A DNA stretch of 24,072 nt from JBCBWG01 sp039186015 (GCA_039186015.1 JBCDAH010000070.1:1-24072); one strand, 5' to 3'; counted from the first letter of the stretch, positions 1 to 8,011 are shown. Program-made: numbers and translations. Notes: generated from the letters alone by a model not told the origin.

Positions 1-6
1 ACTGTT

Positions 7-300
7 TCAGGCCGCAACTGCGGCCCGGCGCGTTGCGGCGCCCCCCAACCCCAACGCGGGTGTTCCCGCGTTGGGCATTTGAAATGTCGAGATGGCGAAT
101 GCGCCATTTCGATGGGGCCCGAGCGCAGCGAGGAATAGCCGTGAGCGATAAACAACACGCGCTGGCCAGCCGTCGAGTACTGTATCAAGCCGCGATTGCG
201 GCGCCGCTGTTACGGTGGAGCCGGTTTGTGCTGCGGCCGGCGAAACGCCGCACACACTAGAAACGCAGCCGAGAATGACTGCCACCAGGAGTGCCCGCAT
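7..300 (-). CDS. Putative small secreted protein with N-terminal signal peptide, function unknown
   Basis: A 97-residue frame from ATG 298-300 to TGA 7-9. The first ~26 residues look like a Sec signal peptide: a charged start (MRALLVAV), a hydrophobic core and an Ala-rich cleavage region ending PAAAQ. A G-rich Shine-Dalgarno (ggggga) sits just upstream of this ATG, which is why I prefer it to a longer start at 381. The remaining ~70 residues match no family I recognise. They end in an Ala/Gly/Arg-rich tail whose DNA overlaps strong inverted repeats (10-25, 50-75, 87-112), so the 3' third may be non-coding or eroded. The gene is divergent from gspO, so it could be a T2SS-associated exported protein, but only position suggests that. 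A spurious or degraded frame is the main alternative. Confidence 0.4.
   Translation of the reverse strand: MRALLVAVILGCVSSVCGVSPAAAQTGSTVTAAPQSRLDTVLDGWPARVVYRSRLFLAALGPHRNGAFAISTFQMPNAGTPALGLGGAATRRAAVAA
10..112. repeat. Cluster of three perfect or near-perfect hairpins
   Basis: Three inverted repeats lie within about 100 bases. Bases 10-16 pair with 19-25 (ggccgca/tgcggcc). Bases 50-60 pair with 65-75 as a perfect 11-bp stem (cccaacgcggg/cccgcgttggg) around a 4-base loop. Bases 87-97 pair with 102-112 (tcgagatggcg/cgccatttcga), where the single mismatch becomes a G-U pair in plus-strand RNA. CATTTGAAATG at 76-86 is also palindromic. No U-tract follows, so these are not classical intrinsic terminators. 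They could end or attenuate a transcript entering from the left edge, or be a REP-like element. Confidence 0.6.
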
Positions 301-566
301 AGTCCCCCCAACAACGGTCCGCTGGCGATTGCCCGTGCTCAGACGTTCACCATCGTGACCGCGCCGTGTTTGTTGATGCAAAAAAACGTATACTGAATAT
401 CAATTGAAAAATGGGTTGGGGAGGGACCGCGGACGATAATCAGTTTTACCGATTCATGAATTGACTCTGATCCAGGCGCGATAAACAGCGTGCGCTTGTG
501 CGGCCGAACTGGAGCGGCCAATCCGCTTCGCCGATTTCTATAGACGTTATCTTTTGGGTGGAGGCG

Positions 567-1055
567 ATGACGATCACCGAGGTCTTGCGCGTTGCGATCG
601 GTTTTATGGGTTTGGCCGGCGCAATCGCCATTGTCGTTTATGATTGGCGGGCGTTTCGCATTCCCGATTTTTTGAGCTTGCCGGCTATTCCGGTCGGATT
701 GATGTTGTCGGGCTCGCTCCTGGGCGGTGCCAGCGCGTTAGTCGCGGACCCATGGCATGTGGTGGCCGCAATCGGTGCTGCGGGTGCGCTTTATCTGTTG
801 CGCGTGTGGTACGATGAAACGCGGGGGATCGAGGCCATTGGGCTTGGCGACGTCAAACTGGCCGCTGTTGCCGGCGCGTGGGTTGGGCCGACGCTACTGC
901 CACACGTGTTTCTTGTCGCGTCGTTGAGCGCATTGGCCTACGGCGCCGCAGTGCACGCGTGGCGCAGCGACGTCTTGCAGTGCCGCATTCCGTTTGGTGT
1001 GTTCCTGGCGCCGGCTATCTGGGGTGTGTGGTGCCTGGCGGACGTTTATGGTTAG
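567..1055 (+). CDS. gspO: Prepilin peptidase (A24 family), peptidase domain only
   Basis: A polytopic inner-membrane aspartyl protease of 162 residues that cleaves the leader of type IV prepilin-like pseudopilins after the conserved Gly. Both catalytic aspartates expected for A24 peptidases are visible: D26 in YDWRAFRIPD, and D95 in the GLGDVK form of the GxGDxK motif. Most of the rest is hydrophobic helices. ATG 567 is chosen because gagg precedes it and the membrane protein starts at once; an upstream ATG at 498 would add an unlikely hydrophilic stretch. Classical GspO/PilD enzymes are ~260-290 residues with an N-terminal cysteine-bearing methyltransferase part. This one lacks it and resembles the short TadV/CpaA-type form. 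It flanks the T2SS genes whose pseudopilins it presumably processes. Confidence 0.85.
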   Translation: MTITEVLRVAIGFMGLAGAIAIVVYDWRAFRIPDFLSLPAIPVGLMLSGSLLGGASALVADPWHVVAAIGAAGALYLLRVWYDETRGIEAIGLGDVKLAAVAGAWVGPTLLPHVFLVASLSALAYGAAVHAWRSDVLQCRIPFGVFLAPAIWGVWCLADVYG

Positions 1056-1217
1056 ACTTGACGTGCGCCGTGCCCGTGACTGGCTATTGTCGTTGTTTGC
1101 GCGACCTTGCGAACTTTCTCCTTGATCTCTCATGGCTTTATTATCAGCATTATGAGTCATGGATCCGTGGTTTTTAATTGGATTTATAATTTGTTATTAA
1201 ACCTATTCATCTTCCCA

Positions 1218-1865
1218 TTATCGCGCATAAACAAGCCGCGCCGTGCGGTTTATGACAATTTGGCTGCAAACGCCCGTTCCATGCGCCGATTGAAATGTGA
1301 GGCCAATCCGCAGTGGTAGGACACCAGGGCGGTTCCAGGACGAGAAGACCTGACCGTCGCGGTCGTAGTATCGCAGTTCGAACCGGCAGATGGAGCGACG
1401 CGCACGATGGGCATTCGATGTGCTTGTGTCACGGGTAGGCAATTGCGGACGATGAGGGGTGACGTCGAGCGCGATTGTGCCGTCCGCATCCGGCAACATA
1501 CCGAGGCGATAGTTCAAAAGACCTTGATAGCTGGCTCTCGGGGCGTAGCTTGAGACGAAATGAACCGAGGACTGCGTGCCAATAAGTGTCGGCGGTGCGT
1601 CTTGTGCTGTACGGCCGTCAACATTGGACCAAGCGGTGTGCGCCAGAGCAATCAGGATTGCATCGACGAATCGCTCGTCTTCGCGTTGCGTCAAGCGGAT
1701 CTGCTGCGTGCTGTGCGCGCGACGTGCAAGCGACACGGACTGATGGACGATCAAGGCGATCAGGCTGACGAGCGCAATCGAGACCACGACTTCAATGAGT
1801 GTCATGCCGCGTTCGCTTCGGTGCCGTTGCGGTCGCGTTCTACCGGCCTGCCGCAGTCGGGCCAA
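1218..1865 (-). CDS. gspJ: Type II secretion minor pseudopilin GspJ
   Basis: A minor pseudopilin, part of the H-I-J-K tip complex of the T2SS pseudopilus. The prepilin site ERG|MTLIEVVVS is clear: G at -1, Met at +1 and Glu at +5, then a long hydrophobic helix and a ~150-residue periplasmic domain. Start choice matters. The first in-frame ATG (1803-1805) is the +1 Met itself and would remove the leader and the cleavage Gly. A TTG at 1863-1865 gives a 20-residue basic leader and overlaps the 3' end of gspI by 26 bases. The Shine-Dalgarno there is weak, so initiation probably relies on coupling to gspI. A longer frame reaches GTG/ATG codons as far as 2006 but would overlap gspI heavily. About 215 residues, in the normal GspJ range. 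Last gene of the E-F-H-I-J block. Confidence 0.8.
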   Translation of the reverse strand: MARLRQAGRTRPQRHRSERGMTLIEVVVSIALVSLIALIVHQSVSLARRAHSTQQIRLTQREDERFVDAILIALAHTAWSNVDGRTAQDAPPTLIGTQSSVHFVSSYAPRASYQGLLNYRLGMLPDADGTIALDVTPHRPQLPTRDTSTSNAHRARRSICRFELRYYDRDGQVFSSWNRPGVLPLRIGLTFQSAHGTGVCSQIVINRTARLVYAR

Positions 1866-2223
1866 AGCGGATCGATCGAAACTCAGCGATTTTTTGGCCG
1901 GTGTCTGATCGCGCAATGAAGACAAGCTCAATTGGCGCAACCGTCTCCCCGCGATGACGTGACGGGCTAAGCGGCCGCGCTTCGATTGTCCAACTGAGTG
2001 CTCCATCCGTCCCGCTCAGGTTTGATCTGTTGCCGGAAGTCCAATCATGAAAACGCCGCCTGGCAATCTTGAGTGTGCGATGGATGTTGTCGGCTCGGCG
2101 GTCTGCATTCACGCCTCCGGAGACCGTTGTCAGCGCCGTCGCTGCAACAATACTTACGACCGCCAACGCAACGACAACTTCAAGCAATGTGAAACCGGCC
2201 TCACCGCCATGAGCTTGTGACAT
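1840..2223 (-). CDS. gspI: Type II secretion minor pseudopilin GspI
   Basis: A minor pseudopilin of 127 residues, the usual GspI size. It has a short leader ending GGEAG, cleavage before Phe in AG|FTLLEVVVAL with Glu at +5, a hydrophobic helix, and a small beta-rich C-terminal domain containing the ...SWTIEARPL... stretch typical of GspI. The ATG at 2221-2223 shares a base with the gspH stop in a TGATG junction, so translation is coupled. Its 3' end overlaps the gspJ leader. GspI nucleates the tip complex with J and K in characterised systems. The call rests on size, order between H and J, and motif. Confidence 0.83.
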   Translation of the reverse strand: MSQAHGGEAGFTLLEVVVALAVVSIVAATALTTVSGGVNADRRADNIHRTLKIARRRFHDWTSGNRSNLSGTDGALSWTIEARPLSPSRHRGETVAPIELVFIARSDTGQKIAEFRSIRFGPTAAGR

Positions 2224-2702
2224 CACTCGCGTACCCTGACAGCGCCGCTGAACCAATCAACGTCCAGGCGGACTTGACTGCCGGCTGCGTTCTTGAGGCG
2301 GATCATCCCGCCACTGGTCGAACCATCCGGGTAGAACCTGAGGACAGCCGTTCCCGCTCCTGCTCCTGCTTGTATCCGCCGAGGTGCGACGACTGTTGCG
2401 TCCACCTGGTCCGGGAGCACGAAACGGTCTCCGCTTGCCGAGGTATCGTCTGGCCGTGCGCCGGCGCGCAGAAGGGTCAAATCGATTGTGCGGTTTTCCG
2501 ATATGGCGCGCGCGCGCGATCTCGCGATCGCAGCCTGCAGGTCCTGCCGCGCGGACATGATGTCGGGTTTTACCTGCACGTAGACCAACGCCAACGTGCT
2601 TGCGAGCGCGACCAGTGTGAGAACGATGACAACTTCGATCAGCGAGAACCCACGCTCGCCGATTCCAGATACAGATGGCATGGCTGAGCGCCGCTGGACC
2701 AT
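2223..2702 (-). CDS. gspH: Type II secretion minor pseudopilin GspH
   Basis: A minor pseudopilin of 159 residues. A ~17-residue leader ends GIGERG, followed by FSLIEVVIVL with Glu at +5 and a hydrophobic helix to about residue 42. The C-terminal part has the GspH/FimT pattern of strands, with AVLRFYPDGSTSGGMIRL close to the end. ATG 2700-2702 lies inside a TGATG junction with the gspF stop; a GTG one codon upstream is the alternative. It lies between gspF and gspI on one strand, so it is co-transcribed with them. GspH sits between the tip complex and the GspG shaft in known systems. Confidence 0.85.
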   Translation of the reverse strand: MVQRRSAMPSVSGIGERGFSLIEVVIVLTLVALASTLALVYVQVKPDIMSARQDLQAAIARSRARAISENRTIDLTLLRAGARPDDTSASGDRFVLPDQVDATVVAPRRIQAGAGAGTAVLRFYPDGSTSGGMIRLKNAAGSQVRLDVDWFSGAVRVRE

Positions 2703-3946
2703 CACAACCCCGCCAGACTGTTGATCGCTGCCAGGCTTTCGACAACGACGATGACGATGAAGCCAATAAGGCCGCCAATGAACAAGGTCAGCAAAGGGCC
2801 GACGGATGAGACGGTGCGCTCGATGCGTCGCTCGAGCTGCTGGTTCAGGACCAATCCGATGTTGCGCAGCATCTTAGGAATCTGACCCGATGCTTCGCCG
2901 GAGCGTACGGCCCGAATGACGAGAGATGGCAAGGTATCGGCTCGTTCCAGTGCGCTGCTGAGCGCTTCGCCTTCGTTAATGCGTTCGATCGCATCGGCCA
3001 AGGTTTGTCGCAAACCGGGTTCACTTGCGACAGATCGCGTTGCGGATAGGCTCTTGCGCATTTCAACGCGGTGCTGAAGCAGGACGGCAAGGGTGTCGAC
3101 CGCAAGCGCCACATCGCGCTGCCGACAGATCGGACCATAGATCGGCAGGCGATAGACAACGCGCATGAGCCAGAGCTGGCCAGATCGTGTGATGATCAAG
3201 GCAGCCGTTACAGCCAACAGTGCGACCGCCAAAAGTAGCAGCCTGTCGCCCGTATCAGCAATGATGGACTGCAAAGCGAGCAGCCATTGCAGCGCTGTGG
3301 GCATCATGTCCTCGCGGCCGTCGAACAGGGGGGCGAGCGTCGGAATGAGCGTTAAGAACACAATGGCAAAGGCGACAAGACTTGAGACCACCAGAAAGGC
3401 CGGATAGACGAGTGCGCTCTGAAGTCGACTGGAGAAGGACAGCTGCGCCTCGATCATCGCTGCGGCACTGTTTATGGCGGCCGGAAGGTCTCCGTTTTCT
3501 TCACCAGCCGCGATCAGCCCTCCAATTGCAGCATGTTTCGATTGCAGATGCGGCAGCAGGGCTAAGGACAGTTGTACGCCCGAGCGCACTTTGTCGATTT
3601 GCGCTGTGAGGGCAGACCGGGCTCGTGTCGTGGTTGCGTTCTCGGCGGACAGTTCGAGGCAATCGGCAATCGTTAGGCCGGCCGCCGAAAGCGTCGCGAG
3701 CTCGCGCAGCAGGATCGCAAGCTGCCGGGTGCCGAATCGATAGACGCCGGTGAACGGCAAGTTCCACGACGTCGCGGACCTGTCGTCCCGCGGTTGCCTG
3801 TCGTTCTGCAGTTGGATGTGTCGCACAAACAGATTGCGTGATGCGAGTTGATCGAGAGCGTCTTCGATAGAGTCCGCGGCAAGTTCGCCGGTGATGACTT
3901 TGCCATTGCGATTGATGGCCTCGAACCACATGGCGCGGCGGGTCAT
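2702..3946 (-). CDS. gspF: Type II secretion inner-membrane platform protein GspF
   Basis: An integral inner-membrane platform protein that connects the GspE ATPase to pseudopilus assembly. It is 414 residues with the GspF/PilC layout: an N-terminal cytoplasmic segment (WFEAINRNGKVITGELAA), two homologous cytoplasmic helical domains, and three membrane spans (around LVYPAFLVVSSLVAFAIVF, LLLLAVALLAVTAALII, and LFIGGLIGFIVIVVVESLAA near the C terminus). ATG 3944-3946 overlaps the gspE stop in an ATGA junction; a GTG 12 bases upstream and an ATG at 3931 are alternatives. Order E-F is conserved in most T2SS operons. Confidence 0.93.
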   Translation of the reverse strand: MTRRAMWFEAINRNGKVITGELAADSIEDALDQLASRNLFVRHIQLQNDRQPRDDRSATSWNLPFTGVYRFGTRQLAILLRELATLSAAGLTIADCLELSAENATTTRARSALTAQIDKVRSGVQLSLALLPHLQSKHAAIGGLIAAGEENGDLPAAINSAAAMIEAQLSFSSRLQSALVYPAFLVVSSLVAFAIVFLTLIPTLAPLFDGREDMMPTALQWLLALQSIIADTGDRLLLLAVALLAVTAALIITRSGQLWLMRVVYRLPIYGPICRQRDVALAVDTLAVLLQHRVEMRKSLSATRSVASEPGLRQTLADAIERINEGEALSSALERADTLPSLVIRAVRSGEASGQIPKMLRNIGLVLNQQLERRIERTVSSVGPLLTLFIGGLIGFIVIVVVESLAAINSLAGL

Positions 3947-5670
3947 AGGCGCACGCACCGCTGAATCTCGGCAAGGCTTGTTTCACCCGACGCGACTTTC
4001 AAAACCGCGCTGGCTGCCATTTGCGTCATCCCATTCTCTTGTCCCTTCGCGGCAATAGCGCGTTCCGACGCGCCATTGAGGATCAGGTCTTTTGTCGCCT
4101 CATCTATAACCAGAGTTTCAGCGACGATACTTCGCCCAATGTAGCCGCTACCTGCGCAGTGCGAACATCCCACGGCACGGCGGCAGTTGGCGTGTTCGAT
4201 GCCGCCGATCTCTCGCCCGTATTTGCCTGCGTTCGCCGATAGCCACTGTTGCGTTTCCACGCATGGTTCGGCGCAATGATCGCACAACGTTCGGCAGAGG
4301 CGCTGAGCAATGACGCCAGACAGCGTGCCTGAAATGAGGAACGGTGGAAGGCCGAGTTCGCGCAGTCGCGTTACGGCACCGACTGCGGAGTTCGTGTGCA
4401 TGGTGGACAGAACAAGGTGTCCCGTCAACGCAGCGCGCAACGCGATTTCCGCAGTCTCATGATCGCGCATTTCTCCGATCATCACGACGTCGGGGTCTTG
4501 CCGTAAGATCGAGCGCAACGACGATGCGAAGTCCAATCCAATCGCTGCATTTATCTGAACCTGATTTACACCGCGAAGCCGGTACTCGACAGGATCTTCA
4601 ATAGTAAACAGCGTTCGCTCCGCCGTATTGATGCGGCTGAGAACGGAAAACAGCGTCGTCGTCTTGCCGCTTCCCGTTGGTCCGGTCACAAGCACGACGC
4701 CGTTGGGCAATCGGGAAACATCGTCCAGAAACCCGGTGGTAAAGGAATCGAACCCGAGTTCAGATGTTGTTATGACGCCTTGATCCGACGCCAGCAATCG
4801 AATAACGGCGCTTTCTCCATCACGTACTGGGATGGTGGACACACGCAGATCGAAATTGCGCCCGGCCACCGTGTGGTGCGCACGCCCATCTTGCGGCAGC
4901 CGTCTCTCGGCAATATCGAGCCCAGCAAGTATCTTGATGCGGGAGACAACGGCTTGCTCGAGATCGGCGGCCAACCACTCGACATCCCGTGTGACACCGT
5001 CAATGCGAAATCTCACGCGAACGCGGTCTCCGAACGGCTCGAAATGAATGTCGGATGCGCCATGTTGGGCCGCCAAGCTGAGTAGGCGACTCACCAAACG
5101 CACAACAGGCGCATCGCTTGCGAGATCGCGCAAACGGCGGACATCTTCTGCAGATGCCGTTTTGTTGTCGGACGAGGCAGCGACTCCGTTGGTCGATCCG
5201 GAATCAAACTGAGCCAAGGCCTCGTCGATCCAGGCTGGACGACGCAGGATAATCCGTATACGTTTTTTGGTCAGATACGCAAGAGAGCGAACGGCGTCCG
5301 CCGCAAACGGGTCGGGTGCCGCGACGTGGAGAGTGTGATCGTCATCACGTAGCGGGACGAGTCGGAAGCGGTTCAGCGCATTGCGTTCGACACCCTCCAG
5401 TGTCATCCACACCGGCGTGTCTACAGCTGTCGCCTCATAGTCCAGGCCATAGAAGGCGGCGAGAGCACTGCTGAGGGTGTGTTGATCGATGAGACCGAGT
5501 TCAAGGAGTACAACATCGAACCTCTGACCGGACTGTCGGACAGCAGCAGTTGCACGAGACACTTCGTAGTCATCGATATGGGACCGATCGCGCAATAGCT
5601 GAAGAAACGCTTCAGCCTGCTTCAAGTCGTGCGGGTCCGCGTCATACGGAACCAATGCATCGCTCGCCAT
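3943..5670 (-). CDS. gspE: Type II secretion ATPase GspE
   Basis: A cytoplasmic hexameric ATPase that powers pseudopilus extension. In the 575-residue product: an N1E-like N-terminal domain (residues ~20-150), the Walker A GPTGSGKTTT with Lys336, an Asp-box region before it (FTIEDPVEYR follows), a Walker B-type loop VVMIGEMRDHETAEIAL, and a His-box LSTMHTNSAVGA. A four-cysteine zinc motif (CRTLCDHC...C..C) is present, as in GspE and most PilB-type ATPases. ATG 5670 is chosen because longer starts would run into the divergent gspL gene at 5767. First gene of the minus-strand block and divergent from gspL across 96 bases, so both arms of the secretion system could be co-regulated there. Confidence 0.95.
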   Translation of the reverse strand: MASDALVPYDADPHDLKQAEAFLQLLRDRSHIDDYEVSRATAAVRQSGQRFDVVLLELGLIDQHTLSSALAAFYGLDYEATAVDTPVWMTLEGVERNALNRFRLVPLRDDDHTLHVAAPDPFAADAVRSLAYLTKKRIRIILRRPAWIDEALAQFDSGSTNGVAASSDNKTASAEDVRRLRDLASDAPVVRLVSRLLSLAAQHGASDIHFEPFGDRVRVRFRIDGVTRDVEWLAADLEQAVVSRIKILAGLDIAERRLPQDGRAHHTVAGRNFDLRVSTIPVRDGESAVIRLLASDQGVITTSELGFDSFTTGFLDDVSRLPNGVVLVTGPTGSGKTTTLFSVLSRINTAERTLFTIEDPVEYRLRGVNQVQINAAIGLDFASSLRSILRQDPDVVMIGEMRDHETAEIALRAALTGHLVLSTMHTNSAVGAVTRLRELGLPPFLISGTLSGVIAQRLCRTLCDHCAEPCVETQQWLSANAGKYGREIGGIEHANCRRAVGCSHCAGSGYIGRSIVAETLVIDEATKDLILNGASERAIAAKGQENGMTQMAASAVLKVASGETSLAEIQRCVRL

Positions 5671-5766
5671 TCCAGCACTTCTGTGGTTGACGTCCGCCGG
5701 GCATAACGCACCGAAGTTCGTAGGGCTCAAGATCTGGCCGTGAGACTCTAAAGCACAGGATCGATC
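5671..5766. promoter_or_regulatory. Divergent gspE/gspL intergenic promoter region
   Basis: This 96-base gap separates the start codons of gspE (minus) and gspL (plus), so it must hold promoters for both halves of the secretion cluster unless they lie inside the genes. A TTGACG hexamer at 5687-5692 resembles a plus-strand -35, but no convincing -10 follows at 16-18 bases. A cacagga Shine-Dalgarno precedes the gspL ATG. No clear operator palindrome was seen. Confidence 0.45.
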
Positions 5767-6864
5767 ATGCAACTGGTATTGAACCGCGGCTGGGAGACCT
5801 TGAAACGTGCTGTCCAATGGTGGTTGGCCGGTCTCGCGTTGATTTTGCCCGAGCGCATACGGCAATTGTGGGATACGCCGGCGATCAAACTCATTATCCA
5901 GCGTGATGGCAGCGGTTGGTCGCTGTGCCGGTCGATCGGATTCCAGTCTGACAAGACGACAATAGCGCGCGTTGAGTCACAACAGGCCCTGATCAATGCT
6001 TTGAATGCGCAGCCGTATCTTTTGCGGATGTTTGCTCAAATCCACTTGGAACTCGATCGCGAGGAGATGCTGACGTTTCAGCGCAAAGTACCGGAAACAC
6101 GTGTGCCTGATCTCATGAAAATACTGAATTATGAACTCCAGCGCTCAACACTGTTTCACCCCGATAATATCTATGGCGGCGTACGCGTTTCTGCTCCGGA
6201 TCGTTACGACGGCCTGATTGACGTTACGCATTTTGTTATTCCGCGAGACCGGGTCGACCCGCTTCTTGGTGTTTTGAACGCTGCTGGGCATCACGTCAGG
6301 CGATTGCATGTCATAGGGTTGCATGACCGGGGTGCTGGTACCCAGATCCGGCTCCTCGGTCCGGGACCTGATCCGGAGCGTTCGCGGCGCAAACCGATGG
6401 GCTATATCTGTGCAGCCGCCCTCGTTGTGTTCGTTTTGACGACGGCCTATCACGTCAATGATTGGCGCGCCGCGGCCGACCAGCGCATGGACCAGTTGCA
6501 GTCCCAGGTTCGTGTTCTGCGGGCGCGCCTGCGCGCAGATGCGACGATGCGTGACAGGCGGCGGACTATGCACGCAAGCCTGACCCGTGCGCGGCGCACT
6601 CAGCGCTCGCGGCACCCGGTTCCCGTGGTCTTAGCCGAACTGTCGAAACGGCTGCCGCAGTCGACCTGGGTTTATGATCTTCAATATCAGGTCAATTCTG
6701 TTGTAATATCCGGATTTTCGGACGCTGCCGCAACGCTCACCAATCCTTTGGCCGCCTCAGATGTTTTTGCGGCGGCTGAGTTTATCGCCCCGATTGTTAA
6801 AGACCCGGTGACGGGGCAGGACCGATTTCGCCTGAAACTAAGCTTGTCACCGCTGGATGAGTAG
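5767..6864 (+). CDS. gspL: Type II secretion inner-membrane protein GspL (PilM/PilN-like)
   Basis: A bitopic inner-membrane platform component that recruits GspE. 365 residues. It begins with an amphipathic Trp-rich segment (VQWWLAGLALILPERIRQLW), typical of alphaproteobacterial GspL/PilN-like proteins. Next come a cytoplasmic domain of ~150 residues, a single membrane span at about residues 212-230 (GYICAAALVVFVLTTAY), a coiled-coil-like Arg-rich stretch, and a PilN-like periplasmic domain ending LPQSTWVYDLQY...ISGFSDAAATL. The cacagga sequence supports ATG 5767. First gene of the plus-strand block, 17 bases before gspM. Divergence in the cytoplasmic part means GspL versus PilN naming rests on context. 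Confidence 0.85.
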   Translation: MQLVLNRGWETLKRAVQWWLAGLALILPERIRQLWDTPAIKLIIQRDGSGWSLCRSIGFQSDKTTIARVESQQALINALNAQPYLLRMFAQIHLELDREEMLTFQRKVPETRVPDLMKILNYELQRSTLFHPDNIYGGVRVSAPDRYDGLIDVTHFVIPRDRVDPLLGVLNAAGHHVRRLHVIGLHDRGAGTQIRLLGPGPDPERSRRKPMGYICAAALVVFVLTTAYHVNDWRAAADQRMDQLQSQVRVLRARLRADATMRDRRRTMHASLTRARRTQRSRHPVPVVLAELSKRLPQSTWVYDLQYQVNSVVISGFSDAAATLTNPLAASDVFAAAEFIAPIVKDPVTGQDRFRLKLSLSPLDE

Positions 6865-6881
6865 TCTTGGGGCGAGATGTC

Positions 6882-7502
6882 ATGCGTTTCAATATCCGAC
6901 TTAAACGCGCAATCCATGCGACCTTGTCTATCTCAATCGCTATAGGTCTTGTTATTGCAATCACATATCTCGGTATCTCCATGCACGACGAGGTTTTCGA
7001 GAAGCCGCGGCAGCAGATACAGGAACTTACGGAACTCTCCAGCGCCCTCTCTGTCCGGCAACGCCAGATCGCCAGCACCGATGCAACGCTTGACGCCACC
7101 GACCTCGACATGTTGCGACGCGACTTTCTCTCAGACGAGACAGGCGCAGCGTCCGCGTTCGCGAAAGTGCAAAGCCGGGTTCGGGCTCTGGCGCTATCAC
7201 ACGGCGCGGTTCTGACCTCCTCGCGCGAGGTGCGACGCCCGGCGCCGCAGAACGCCGCCGGCCAGTCAGATCAGCGCGTCGCGATCAGTGTGTCGCTCCA
7301 GGCCAAGACAGCTGCCTTATTGCGTTTCCTTGTATCCCTGGAAAACGCGCAGCCTCTGCTCTTGGTGACGCACGCGCGACTATCGTCGCAGCAGGCCGGG
7401 TTGCCGGGATCGGGCGCTGACATGGATCGCATGTCCGCTGATTTGACGATTGTTGCGTTCGTTCTGTCCGATGCGGCTGACCGACGCGGTGATGCATCAT
7501 GA
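6882..7502 (+). CDS. gspM: Type II secretion inner-membrane protein GspM
   Basis: A bitopic inner-membrane protein that pairs with GspL in the assembly platform. 206 residues: a short basic N terminus, one membrane span at about residues 12-33 (LSISIAIGLVIAITYLGI), a coiled-coil region rich in Gln/Glu, then a periplasmic ferredoxin-like domain with VAISVSLQAKTAALLRFL and LENAQPLLLV, as in the short GspM subtype. ATG 6882 has a ggggcgag Shine-Dalgarno; a TTG five codons upstream is the alternative. Its stop overlaps the next start in an ATGA junction. Confidence 0.83.
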   Translation: MRFNIRLKRAIHATLSISIAIGLVIAITYLGISMHDEVFEKPRQQIQELTELSSALSVRQRQIASTDATLDATDLDMLRRDFLSDETGAASAFAKVQSRVRALALSHGAVLTSSREVRRPAPQNAAGQSDQRVAISVSLQAKTAALLRFLVSLENAQPLLLVTHARLSSQQAGLPGSGADMDRMSADLTIVAFVLSDAADRRGDAS

Positions 7503-8011
7503 TCCGTGATTTGATGCTCGGGCTCGTCAGCATGATTGCAGTGCTTTGCGCGGCGTTGGGATGGCTACACCCGGCACCGCTTGAAGCGTTCGGGCACGCG
7601 GGTGTTGCGACAACGCGAACCTCAATTGATCAAGCCAAGCCAGATATTCCAAGCATCAGAAAATTAGAGCATTCGCAAACGGCTGCAGTCTTGCAGAAAC
7701 CGATATTCTTTCGCGATCGACGTATTCCAAAGCCGAATAGTGTTTCTCGGCCCAAGAGGCCAAAACGGAATACGGTGCGCCGTCGACAGGTTCCGCGCAC
7801 ACCGCCGCAAATTCGACTGCGGCTTTTGGGTGTCGTTCTGTCCGGCGATACACAAAAGGCACTGGTTTCAATTGACGGTCGGGCGCCGTTTTGGGTCAAG
7901 GTGGGTGATCGCCTCAATAGCGAATGGCGTGTCGCGAAGATCGAGACGAACACGCTTACGGGGGCTGCCGGCGCACGAGAAAAAGAGTTTCAACTGTATC
8001 CCGGTCGATAG
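7499..8011 (+). CDS. GspC/GspN-type inner-membrane protein with HR domain
   Basis: A 170-residue bitopic protein: an N-terminal membrane anchor (residues ~5-23), a Pro/Arg-rich periplasmic linker around residues 75-100, and a C-terminal homology-region-like domain (LRLLGVVLSGDTQKALVSID...PFWVKVGDRL...WRVAKIETNTL) like the HR domain that GspC uses to contact the secretin. There is no PDZ or coiled-coil domain after it, so it is shorter than classical GspC. Alphaproteobacterial proteins of this shape are often annotated GspN. Position directly before gspD and the ATGA overlap with gspM support the role of linking inner-membrane platform and secretin. I leave the symbol open between gspC and gspN. 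Confidence 0.75.
   Translation: MIRDLMLGLVSMIAVLCAALGWLHPAPLEAFGHAGVATTRTSIDQAKPDIPSIRKLEHSQTAAVLQKPIFFRDRRIPKPNSVSRPKRPKRNTVRRRQVPRTPPQIRLRLLGVVLSGDTQKALVSIDGRAPFWVKVGDRLNSEWRVAKIETNTLTGAAGAREKEFQLYPGR

Noticed and set aside
389..394. TATACT as a -10 element for gspO
   Set aside because: No acceptable -35 lies 16-18 bases upstream, so one hexamer in an AT-rich patch is not enough.
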